Assembly (NCBI RefSeq): GCF_042738955.1
Contig: NZ_JBHYHC010000006.1
Span: 1-64,000 of the forward strand
Origin: Umezawaea sp042738955
Lineage (GTDB): Bacteria > Actinomycetota > Actinomycetes > Mycobacteriales > Pseudonocardiaceae
Reading direction: 5' to 3'
DNA length: 64,000 nt
The notes under the pieces were generated by a model that had not been told where the DNA came from, searched no databases, and saw nothing but the letters and a program-made list of their open reading frames with translations. Numbering within the stretch: position 1 is the stretch's first letter; each line of letters begins with the position of its first letter. Shown in pieces: positions 57,475 through 64,000 of the stretch. Position numbers and translations under genes: made by a program.

Positions 57475-58478
57475 CCGGTCACGTCCTGGTGGCGCCGGAC
57501 AAGTTCAAGGGATCGCTCACCGCCCCGCGGGTCGCCGACGCCGTGGCGCGCGGCCTGCGGGAGGCGGTCCCCGGCCTGGACGTGCGCTGCCTGCCGGTGG
57601 CCGACGGCGGTGACGGCACGGTCGACGCCGCCATCGCCGCCGGGTTCACCCGCGTCGGCCGGTGGGTCACGGGTCCCGTCGGCAAACCCGTTGCCGCCTC
57701 CTTCGCGGTGCGCGGCGACACCGCCGTCGTGGAGGTCGCGGCGGCGTCCGGACTGGCCGGGCTCCGCCCGTTGGCGCCCCTGACGGCGACCAGTCGCGGC
57801 ACCGGCGAACTCCTGCGCAGCGCGCTGGACGTCGGCTGCACGCGGATCGTGCTCGGCGTCGGCGGCAGCGCGTGCACCGACGGCGGGCGCGGCATGGTGG
57901 AGGCGTTGGAGGGCTACGACTTCGCCAGCATCGACGTGGTGCTCGCGAGCGACGTGGACAACCCGCTGCTGGGCCCGACCGGCGCGGCGGCGGTGTACGG
58001 GCCCCAGAAGGGCGCTTCGGCGGCCGACGTCGAGGTGCTCGAGGAACGCCTGCGCGCCTGGGCGGACGAGGTGGGCCACGAGTTCGCCGACACCCCCGGC
58101 GCGGGCGCGGCGGGCGGCATCGGCTTCGCCGCCCTCGCCCTGCTGGGCGCGCGCCGACGACCGGGCATCGAGGTGGTGCTCGACCTGATCGGCTTCGCCG
58201 ACGCCCTGCCCGGCGCCCGGCTGGTGATCACCGGCGAGGGCTCGCTGGACGCCCAGACCCGGCACGGCAAGGCCCCGGCGGGCGTGGCGGCGGCGTCCGG
58301 CGGCGTGCCGGTGGTCGCCGTGGCGGGCCGGTGCGAGGTCGAACCGGCCGACCTCGGCCTGACGTGCGCCTACGCCCTGCTGGACGTCGAACCGGACGTG
58401 ACCCGCTGCTTCGCCGAGCCCGAACGGCTGCTGGCCGAACTTGCCGGTCGCATCGCGGGGGACTGGCTGGAAGAGTGA
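57471..58478 (+). CDS. glxK: glycerate kinase (GlxK/GarK family)
   Basis: 335-residue kinase phosphorylating D-glycerate, closing the glyoxylate-to-glycolysis route. GTG 57471 overlaps the gcl stop by GTGA. Family motifs are APDKFKGSLTAPRVADAV, LPVADGGDGTVDA, GVGGSACTDGGRGMVEAL and VVLASDVDNPLLGPTGAA, YGPQKGA. Relatives are about 370-380 residues; here the stretch between EALEG (148) and the SDVDNPL motif is about 35 residues shorter, losing a loop that contains a G-rich segment in E. coli GlxK. The frame is intact, so a natural variant is more likely than a broken gene. Confidence 0.88.
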   Translation: MTGHVLVAPDKFKGSLTAPRVADAVARGLREAVPGLDVRCLPVADGGDGTVDAAIAAGFTRVGRWVTGPVGKPVAASFAVRGDTAVVEVAAASGLAGLRPLAPLTATSRGTGELLRSALDVGCTRIVLGVGGSACTDGGRGMVEALEGYDFASIDVVLASDVDNPLLGPTGAAAVYGPQKGASAADVEVLEERLRAWADEVGHEFADTPGAGAAGGIGFAALALLGARRRPGIEVVLDLIGFADALPGARLVITGEGSLDAQTRHGKAPAGVAAASGGVPVVAVAGRCEVEPADLGLTCAYALLDVEPDVTRCFAEPERLLAELAGRIAGDWLEE

Positions 58479-58483
58479 GCCGC

Positions 58484-59788
58484 ATGACCTTCGACCTGGT
58501 GTTCCGCGCTCGCAGAGTGGTCACGCCGGACGGTGAGATCGAGACCGCCGTCGGCGTGCGGGACGGTCGCGTCGTGGCGATCGAGCCCGCACTGGACGGC
58601 GACCGCGTGATCGCGCTGGCCGACGACGAGGTGCTGCTGCCGGGGCTCGTGGACACGCACGTGCACGTCAACGACCCCGGCCGCAGCGAGTGGGAGGGCT
58701 TCGAGACCGCGACCCTGGCCGCGGCGGCGGGCGGCGTGACGACGATCGTCGACATGCCGCTCAACAGCCTGCCGCCGACGGTCAACGTGGCCGCGCTGGA
58801 GGTCAAGCGCAAGACCGCGCGCGGGCGCGTGCACACCGACGTGGGCTTCTGGGGCGGCATCATCCCCGGCAACCTGCCCGACCTGCGCGGCCTGCACGAC
58901 GCGGGCGTGTTCGGCTTCAAGTGCTTCCTGCTGCACTCCGGCGTGGACGAGTTCCCGCAGGTCCAGCCCGCCGAGTTCACGGCGGCCTTGGAGGAGTTGG
59001 GGTCGTTCGACGCGCTGGCGATCGTGCACGCGGAGGACGCGCACACCGTCACCGACTCGCTGCCGGACTACGCGGGCTTCCTCGCCTCCCGCCCGCCCGC
59101 CGCGGAGACGATCGCCATCGAGCAGGTGATCGAGACCGCCCGCCGGACCGGCGCGCGCGCCCACGTCCTGCACCTCTCCAATGCGGGCGCGCTACCGGTC
59201 ATCGCCGCGGCCAAGCGCGACGGCGTGCGCCTCACCGTCGAGACCTGCCCGCACTACCTGACGTTCACCGCCGAGGAGATCGGCGACACCGCGACGCAGT
59301 TCAAGTGCTGCCCCCCGATCCGCGAGGCGGCCAACCGCGAGGGCCTGTGGCGCGGCCTCGCGGACGGCACGATCGACCTCATCGCCAGCGACCACTCCCC
59401 GTGCACCCCGGACCTGAAGGCAGGCGACTTCGCCACCGCGTGGGGCGGCATCGCCAGCCTCCAACTGGGCCTGCCCGCGGTGTGGACCCAGGCCAGACAA
59501 CGCGGCCACGCCCTGACCGACGTGGTCCGCTGGATGGCCTCGGCCCCGGCCGACCAGGTCGGCCTGACCACCAAGGGCCGCATCGCCGTGGGCGGCGACG
59601 CCGACTTCTGCGTGTTCGCCCCGGACGACGCCTTCGTCGTCGACCGCACGAAACTCCGCCACCGCAACCCCGTCACCCCCTACCACGGCCGCCCGCTCGC
59701 GGGCGTCGTGCGCCAGACGTGGTTGCACGGCCAGGAAATCACCGGAACCACCCCTCGCGGGCGGTTGCTGACCAGAGGAGACGCATGA
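58484..59788 (+). CDS. allB: allantoinase
   Basis: 434-residue amidohydrolase opening allantoin to allantoate. ATG 58484 is used; GTG 58475, overlapping the kinase stop, is possible. Metal-site motifs: PGLVDTHVHVNDPG, FGFKCFLLHSG with the carboxylated Lys, AIVHAEDAHT, HVLHLSNAG and IASDHSPC with the catalytic Asp. The short CFLLHSGVDEFP loop is characteristic of allantoinases rather than hydantoinases. Ends with an ATGA overlap to the allantoicase gene. Confidence 0.95.
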   Translation: MTFDLVFRARRVVTPDGEIETAVGVRDGRVVAIEPALDGDRVIALADDEVLLPGLVDTHVHVNDPGRSEWEGFETATLAAAAGGVTTIVDMPLNSLPPTVNVAALEVKRKTARGRVHTDVGFWGGIIPGNLPDLRGLHDAGVFGFKCFLLHSGVDEFPQVQPAEFTAALEELGSFDALAIVHAEDAHTVTDSLPDYAGFLASRPPAAETIAIEQVIETARRTGARAHVLHLSNAGALPVIAAAKRDGVRLTVETCPHYLTFTAEEIGDTATQFKCCPPIREAANREGLWRGLADGTIDLIASDHSPCTPDLKAGDFATAWGGIASLQLGLPAVWTQARQRGHALTDVVRWMASAPADQVGLTTKGRIAVGGDADFCVFAPDDAFVVDRTKLRHRNPVTPYHGRPLAGVVRQTWLHGQEITGTTPRGRLLTRGDA

Positions 59789-60825
59789 CGGACGTGCCCG
59801 GCTGGACGAGGCTCCCCGACCTGGCTTCCCGCGCGGTGGGCGGGAGCGTGGTGTGGGCCAACGACGAGTTCTTCGCCGAGCGCGAGAACCTGATCAGGCC
59901 GACCGAGCCCGTCTACCAGACCTACACCTTCGGCCACAAAGGCCAGGTGTACGACGGCTGGGAGACGCGCAGGCGGCGAACACCGGGCAACGACCAGGCG
60001 GTCGTCCGCCTCGGCCTGCCGGGCGTGGTGCGCGGCGTGGTGGTCGACACCGCGTTCTTCACCGGCAACTACCCCCCGCACGGGTCGGTGGAGGCCACCT
60101 CAGTCGAGGGCTACCCGTCCCCGGACGAGCTGGCGGCGGCCGACTGGGAGGTGCTCGTCCCCAAGTCCCCGTTGGGGGGCAACCGGAAGCACTACTTCGA
60201 CGTCACCGCCGAGCGCCGCTACACCCACGTCCGCCTGACCATGCACCCGGACGGCGGCGTGGCCCGGCTGCGGGTGTTCGGCGACCCGGTCGCCGATCCG
60301 CGGTTCCTCGTCGCGGGGGCGCTGGACCTGGCGGCGCTGGAGAACGGCGCGTCGATCACCGACTGCAGCAACATGTTCTACAGCTCGCCCAGCAACCTCA
60401 TCGCCCCCGGCCAGGCCGGTCTGATGGGCGAGGGCTGGGAGACCTCGCGCCGCCGTGACGACGGCAACGACTGGGTCGTGGTGAAGCTCGCGGAAGCGGG
60501 CACGGTCACGATGGCCGAGCTGGACACCAGCCACTTCCTCGGCAACGCCCCCGGCTGGGCCTCCGTGCTCGGCTGCGACGCCCGCAAGGACGCCGACACC
60601 TGGTTCGAGCTGCTGCCCCGCACCCGCCTGCAACCCGACACCCGCCACCGCTTCCGGCTGCCCGGCGACACCGAGGTCACCCACGCCCGGCTGGACATCT
60701 TCCCCGACGGCGGCATGGCCCGGCTGCGGCTCTTCGGCGCGCTCACCGCGAGCGGCCACGAAGCCCTGACCCGCCGGTGGCTGGACCTCCTGCCCGAGTC
60801 GCACGCCCGGCTGGTCGCCGAGTAG
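59785..60825 (+). CDS. alc: allantoicase
   Basis: 346-residue allantoicase, cleaving allantoate to ureidoglycolate and urea. ATG 59785 with AGAGGAG upstream. It is built of two similar halves: VYDGWETRRRRTPGNDQAVVRLG and GEGWETSRRRDDGNDWVVVKL, each followed by D-TSHFLGN or DTAFFTGN and later PDGGVARLRVFG / PDGGMARLRLFG. This duplicated jelly-roll is diagnostic. Last gene of the operon; glyoxylate then needs ureidoglycolate lyase, which I do not see here. Confidence 0.94.
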   Translation: MTDVPGWTRLPDLASRAVGGSVVWANDEFFAERENLIRPTEPVYQTYTFGHKGQVYDGWETRRRRTPGNDQAVVRLGLPGVVRGVVVDTAFFTGNYPPHGSVEATSVEGYPSPDELAAADWEVLVPKSPLGGNRKHYFDVTAERRYTHVRLTMHPDGGVARLRVFGDPVADPRFLVAGALDLAALENGASITDCSNMFYSSPSNLIAPGQAGLMGEGWETSRRRDDGNDWVVVKLAEAGTVTMAELDTSHFLGNAPGWASVLGCDARKDADTWFELLPRTRLQPDTRHRFRLPGDTEVTHARLDIFPDGGMARLRLFGALTASGHEALTRRWLDLLPESHARLVAE

Positions 60826-60937
60826 GGCCGTTTGGCCGGATCGCCGATCGGGCCGCCGCCGTCCTCGGACCGGCGCGGCTCGTCGGCCGTCCCGGCCGCG
60901 GTAAACCGGTCGCGCCCGGAAGCGGGCCGCGGGCAGG

Positions 60938-61498
60938 ATGCCGATCGTGTACGAGGTGCGCGCCGACTACGACGCCGACACGATCGTCGTCTACCAGGCC
61001 TACGCGGACCGGATCGCCGATCCGGCGCTGCGGGCGGGCCGGTTCGTGCCGCCGTTCTCCTCCGGCCGGATGACGTGGATCAAGCCGTCGTACCGGTGGC
61101 TGCTGCATCGCAGCAACTTCGGCCGCAAGCCGGGCCAGGAGCGGATCCTGGCCGTGCGCATCACCCGCGCGGGCTGGGAGGAAGCGCTCGCCGCGGGCGC
61201 GTTGACCAGCGGTGACCAGGCCGTGCTCGCGCGGGCCGACGTGCACGTCCAGTGGGATCCGGAGCGGTCGCTGCGCGGGGCGGCGCTCAACGAGTACAGC
61301 ATCCAGGTCGGCCTCGGCCGCGGCGTGATCCGCTCCTACGTGGAGGAGTGGACCGTCGGCATCACCGACCTGACCGAGCGGACCCGCAGGATCGCCGACC
61401 TGCTCCGGTCCGGGAAAACCGCGCAGGCGCGGTGTTTGCTGCCCCCGGAACGCCTCTATCCCGCAGATCCCGTCCGGCGTCATCAGCCTCGGGGGTGA
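60938..61498 (+). CDS. DUF4291 domain protein
   Basis: 186-residue protein, ATG 60938, of the DUF4291 family. Characteristic blocks are YEVRADYDADTIVVYQAY, FSSGRMTWIKPSYRWLLHRSNFG and VQWDPERSLRGAALNEYSIQVGLG. The function is not established; no membrane or catalytic motif is obvious beyond conserved Arg, Trp and Tyr. It is separate from the allantoin operon by 112 bases, so probably has its own promoter. Confidence 0.8.
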   Translation: MPIVYEVRADYDADTIVVYQAYADRIADPALRAGRFVPPFSSGRMTWIKPSYRWLLHRSNFGRKPGQERILAVRITRAGWEEALAAGALTSGDQAVLARADVHVQWDPERSLRGAALNEYSIQVGLGRGVIRSYVEEWTVGITDLTERTRRIADLLRSGKTAQARCLLPPERLYPADPVRRHQPRG

Positions 61499-61602
61499 GA
61501 TCGCCTTCCGACCTCAGGCGGATGTGAGGTCGGTCGCCCCGCTGCCAGCCTCGGGCCGTCCACCGGTCCTCCGGTGGGCGGACAGGACCGAGGGAGGAAC
61601 CT

Positions 61603-63165
61603 GTGCGATCGATCATCAGGGCGTTCGGGGCCGTCGTGGTCTCCGGGACGCTGCTACTGGGGTCCGGCACAGCCGGAGCGGCACCCGACCGGAACACGGA
61701 CGTCCAAGGGGCCGTCGGCTCCATCGCCTGGTCACCGTGCGAAGAAGTCCCCGACGTGGAATGCGGCAAGCTCAGCCTGCCGATCGACTGGAGCAAGCCC
61801 CGCGGCGAGAAGTTCGACCTCGCCGTGGCCCGCCGCAAGGCCACCGACCCGGCCAAGCGCGTCGGCGTCATGCTCATCAACCCCGGTGGCCCCGGCGGTT
61901 CCGGCGTGAACTTCGCCTTCAGCGCCAACACCTACTTCAGTCCGGAGGTGCGGGCCCGCTTCGACATCATCGGCTTCGACCCGCGCGGCGTGGCCCGCAG
62001 CCAGCCGGTGAAGTGCTCGCGGGAACTGCTGACCGCGCAACCGTCGCTGTTCCCCAAGAACCAGGCCGAGTTCGACACCCTCAAGGCGTACAACGAGTCC
62101 CTGGTCAAGGACTGCCGCGCCAAGAGCGGCCCCATCTTCGACCACGCCGACACCATCGCCGTCACCGACGACATGGACGCCATCCGCCGCTCGCTCGGCG
62201 AGCAGAAGATCAACTACTACGGCATCTCCTACGGCACGATCATGGGCCAGCAGTACGCCGAGCGCTACGGCAGCCGCATTCGCGCCATGGTGATCGACAG
62301 CAACATGGACCACAGCCTCGACGCCAAGGCCTTCCACGCCACCGAGGCCGCCACCGCCGAGGACTCGTTCCGCGAGTTCGTGAAGTGGTGCGACCGCACC
62401 GAGTCGTGCGCGCTGCACGGCCGTGACGTCGCCGCCTACTGGGACGACCTGCTCGCCAAGGCCGACCGCGGCGAGCTCAAGGACCCCGACGACCCGACCC
62501 GCCCGGTGACCGCCGACGAGATCACCGGCACCGCGTTCAGCGTCTTCTACGGTCCCGCGTGGAGCTACCTGGCCGACTGGCTCGTCGCGCTGGGCACCGG
62601 CGTCCCGGCCCCCACCGCGTTCGGGTCCGCCGCCGACGAGGTCGCGTCGAACCCGTTCCCCGCCGTCTTCTGCCAGGACTTCCAGTTCCGCGTCAAGGAC
62701 TACCGCGAGCTGAACGGCCTGATCACCGAGGCCAGGCGCCTCGCGCCGCACATGCGCAGCTCCCGGCTCGGCCACTACGCCGTGGCCGGCTGCATCGGGT
62801 TCCCGGCGAAGGCCAACAACCCGCAGCACCGGCTCCGCATCACCGCGGGCCCGAAGATCCTCATGCTCAACGCCCTGCACGACCCCGCGACCGCGTACGC
62901 GTGGGCGGCCAACGCCCACCGGCAGAGCCGCGACAAGACCGTGCTGCTGACGTACGAGGGCTGGGGCCACGGTGCCTACGACCGCTCGGACTGCACGCGG
63001 GGCACGTCCGACAGCTACCTCGTCGACCTGACCGTGCCGCGCGACGGGATCCGCTGTGCGGCCGTAGAACCGGCCGAGACCCCTGCGGCGGACGCCAGGT
63101 CCGCGGTCCCGTCGAAGGTGCTGCCGGCGGGCCCGAAGCCGGGCCTGCCCGGCTGGCAGGGCTGA
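61603..63165 (+). CDS. secreted alpha/beta-hydrolase, tripeptidyl-aminopeptidase-like (TAP family)
   Basis: 520-residue exported serine peptidase-like hydrolase. GTG 61603 begins a signal peptide (IIRAFGAVVVSGTLLLGSGTAGAA). The mature part shows WSPCEEVPDVECGKLSLPIDWSKP, the oxyanion segment NPGGPGGSG (93-101), the nucleophile Ser209 in YYGISYGTIMGQQYA and a C-terminal TAP-like domain with HDPATAYAWAANAH and the catalytic His in GWGHGAY. These enzymes release N-terminal tri- or tetrapeptides, or hydrolyse esters. Four or more Cys suggest disulfides. A strong terminator follows. Confidence 0.87.
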   Translation: MRSIIRAFGAVVVSGTLLLGSGTAGAAPDRNTDVQGAVGSIAWSPCEEVPDVECGKLSLPIDWSKPRGEKFDLAVARRKATDPAKRVGVMLINPGGPGGSGVNFAFSANTYFSPEVRARFDIIGFDPRGVARSQPVKCSRELLTAQPSLFPKNQAEFDTLKAYNESLVKDCRAKSGPIFDHADTIAVTDDMDAIRRSLGEQKINYYGISYGTIMGQQYAERYGSRIRAMVIDSNMDHSLDAKAFHATEAATAEDSFREFVKWCDRTESCALHGRDVAAYWDDLLAKADRGELKDPDDPTRPVTADEITGTAFSVFYGPAWSYLADWLVALGTGVPAPTAFGSAADEVASNPFPAVFCQDFQFRVKDYRELNGLITEARRLAPHMRSSRLGHYAVAGCIGFPAKANNPQHRLRITAGPKILMLNALHDPATAYAWAANAHRQSRDKTVLLTYEGWGHGAYDRSDCTRGTSDSYLVDLTVPRDGIRCAAVEPAETPAADARSAVPSKVLPAGPKPGLPGWQG

Positions 63166-63171
63166 CGTGAC

Positions 63172-63209
63172 GCGGGAGGGCGACCGACCATCTCCGGTCG
63201 CCCTCCCGC
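63172..63209 (+). terminator. terminator of the TAP-like peptidase gene
   Basis: A 15-bp perfect inverted repeat (GCGGGAGGGCGACCG at 63172-63186 and its complement at 63195-63209) with an 8-base loop, followed by TTT, starts 7 bases after the stop codon. Confidence 0.85.
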
Positions 63210-63551
63210 TTTGGTGACCATCGCGCTCACCGTCGACCCGCACGGCGTTCCGGATCACGTGCTCGCTATCGGTAATCCCCACCGGGGTCGCATAACATCG
63301 TTACCTCGGGTGTTCACCAAGGTCATCCAGCCTCGAAAGTGCCTCGGGAAAACACCTGAACAGATCAACGTCACCAGCGCACAGTCACGGCCGGAAATCC
63401 AGGTTCGTGACCGGAACTTGTCCGATAAAGTGCGCGAAACCCATCCGTAACACCAGCACCTTCACAGTTCACCTGCGCGAAACCTTCGGCGCAACCAGCC
63501 GAAACAGGACACTTCGATGCTCCCTGCAACCGACATGCAGTGGAGGTCGAC
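63210..63551. promoter_or_regulatory. upstream region of the ammonium transporter gene
   Basis: The 342-bp region contains GTTAC at 63300-63304, the GlnR-like cluster at 63436-63505 and the ribosome-binding site GGAGG at 63542-63546. No other gene is convincing in it. Confidence 0.5.
63436..63505 (+). promoter_or_regulatory. candidate GlnR binding sites upstream of amtB
   Basis: The actinobacterial GlnR box is gTnAC-n6-GaAAC, repeated. Here GAAAC occurs at 63436, 63479 and 63501; the last two are exactly 22 bp apart, one full box period. TTCAC at 63468 lies 6 bases before GAAAC 63479, and a perfect GTAAC (63447-63451) lies 6 bases after GAAAC 63436. The cluster is 47-116 bases before the start codon, fitting nitrogen control of the transporter. 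Confidence 0.6.
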
Positions 63552-64000
63552 GTGGATACAGGGGACACCGCCTGGGTGCTGACCAGTGCCGCACTGGTGC
63601 TGTTGATGACACCGGGACTTGCCTTCTTCTACGGGGGCATGGTCCGTTCGAAGAGTGTGCTCAACATGATGATGATGAGCCTGGGCGCCATGGGCGTCGT
63701 GGGTGTCCTCTGGGTGCTGTTCGGGTACTCCACGGCATTCGGCTCCGACGTCGGCGGCGGCCTCGTCGGCAAACCGTTCGAGTACTTCGCGCTCGACGGC
63801 CTGCTGGGCAAGGAGTCCTTGTTCGGCACCATCCCGAGCACCGTGTTCGTCGCCTTCCAGGCGATGTTCGCGATCATCACCGTGGCGCTGATCTCGGGCG
63901 CCATCGCCGACCGCGCCCGCTTCGGCCCGTGGCTGCTGTTCGCGGGCCTCTGGGCCACGATCGTGTACTTCCCGGTCGCGCACTGGGTGTTCGACTTCGA
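63552..64000 (+). CDS. amtB: ammonium transporter, 5' part (runs off the window)
   Basis: First 149 residues of an Amt/AmtB-type ammonium channel, cut by the window end. GTG 63552 has GGAGG five bases upstream. Visible parts: DTAWVLTSAALVLLMTPGLAFFYGGMVRSKSVLNMMMMS (helix 1 and its conserved GGM loop, split over residues 5-43), then a second helix with GVLWVLFGYS, and later FAGLWATIVYFPVAHWVF, the helix bearing the Trp/Phe vestibule residues. Channel function is at the cytoplasmic membrane. The nitrogen-control sites upstream and the preceding ureide genes fit a shared nitrogen theme. Confidence 0.93.
   Translation, partial: MDTGDTAWVLTSAALVLLMTPGLAFFYGGMVRSKSVLNMMMMSLGAMGVVGVLWVLFGYSTAFGSDVGGGLVGKPFEYFALDGLLGKESLFGTIPSTVFVAFQAMFAIITVALISGAIADRARFGPWLLFAGLWATIVYFPVAHWVFDF

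Overview
The window is chromosomal DNA from a high-GC actinomycete. Gene content points to Pseudonocardiaceae (Saccharothrix/Actinosynnema/Lentzea-like): SepIVA- and DivIVA-type coiled-coil growth proteins, an EspG/PPE/DUF3558 type VII secretion-related cluster, a mycothiol-type isomerase-domain protein, frequent GTG starts and overlapping stop/start codons. No rRNA, tRNA, CRISPR array, transposase or phage gene was found. The family placement is inference from gene content only.

Layout. 0-6 kb: two tandem lipoproteins, a convergent AAA ATPase, a secreted Asp-box protein and a DivIVA-like coiled coil. 6-14 kb: pyruvate carboxylase, then a divergent prenyl-synthase homologue, a zinc-ribbon protein, a UlaG-like metallo-hydrolase, an arginase-family protein, rsmD and coaD. 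14.2-14.8 kb: a non-coding block with two tandem-repeat arrays and a long inverted repeat. 15-19.5 kb: GNAT, secreted guanyl RNase, sepIVA, DUF177, rpmF, rnc, a small gene and mutM. 19.5-28.5 kb: PadR and a membrane protein, MarR, orphan kdpDE, VOC protein, two Thr-rich anchored proteins, acyP and an ECF sigma/anti-sigma pair. 28.5-43.5 kb: smc, plsC, the EspG/PPE block, a GNAT protein, a symporter with anmK, ftsY and an FBP-domain protein. The order pyc-rsmD-coaD-sepIVA-DUF177-rnc-mutM-acyP-smc-ftsY matches, from memory, the mycobacterial chromosome; the genes between these are lineage-specific insertions.

43.5-47 kb is accessory: a PMP/[2Fe-2S] deoxysugar 3-dehydratase with a macrolide-type glycosyltransferase and no other sugar genes, then a two-gene EACC1 + caspase-like pair resembling prokaryotic conflict systems.

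47-61 kb is a purine-nitrogen and glyoxylate block. An IclR regulator lies divergent to malate synthase and an aldolase-like gene. Urate oxidase and OHCU decarboxylase lie divergent to hyi-glxR-gcl-glxK-allB-alc, six genes that overlap or nearly abut. Together they take urate to allantoin, allantoate and glyoxylate, and pass glyoxylate to malate or, through tartronate semialdehyde, to glycerate phosphate. Shared TTCCGC-type palindromes lie in both divergent promoters. A DUF4291 protein, a secreted TAP-like peptidase and the 5' part of an ammonium transporter, preceded by GlnR-like sites, close the window.

Most interesting points: the minimal EACC1-caspase pair; glyoxylate carboligase with Glu at position 51 where the studied E. 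coli enzyme has Val; the repeat block at 14.2-14.8 kb; a prenyl synthase homologue without its Asp-rich motifs; and the orphan deoxysugar pair.
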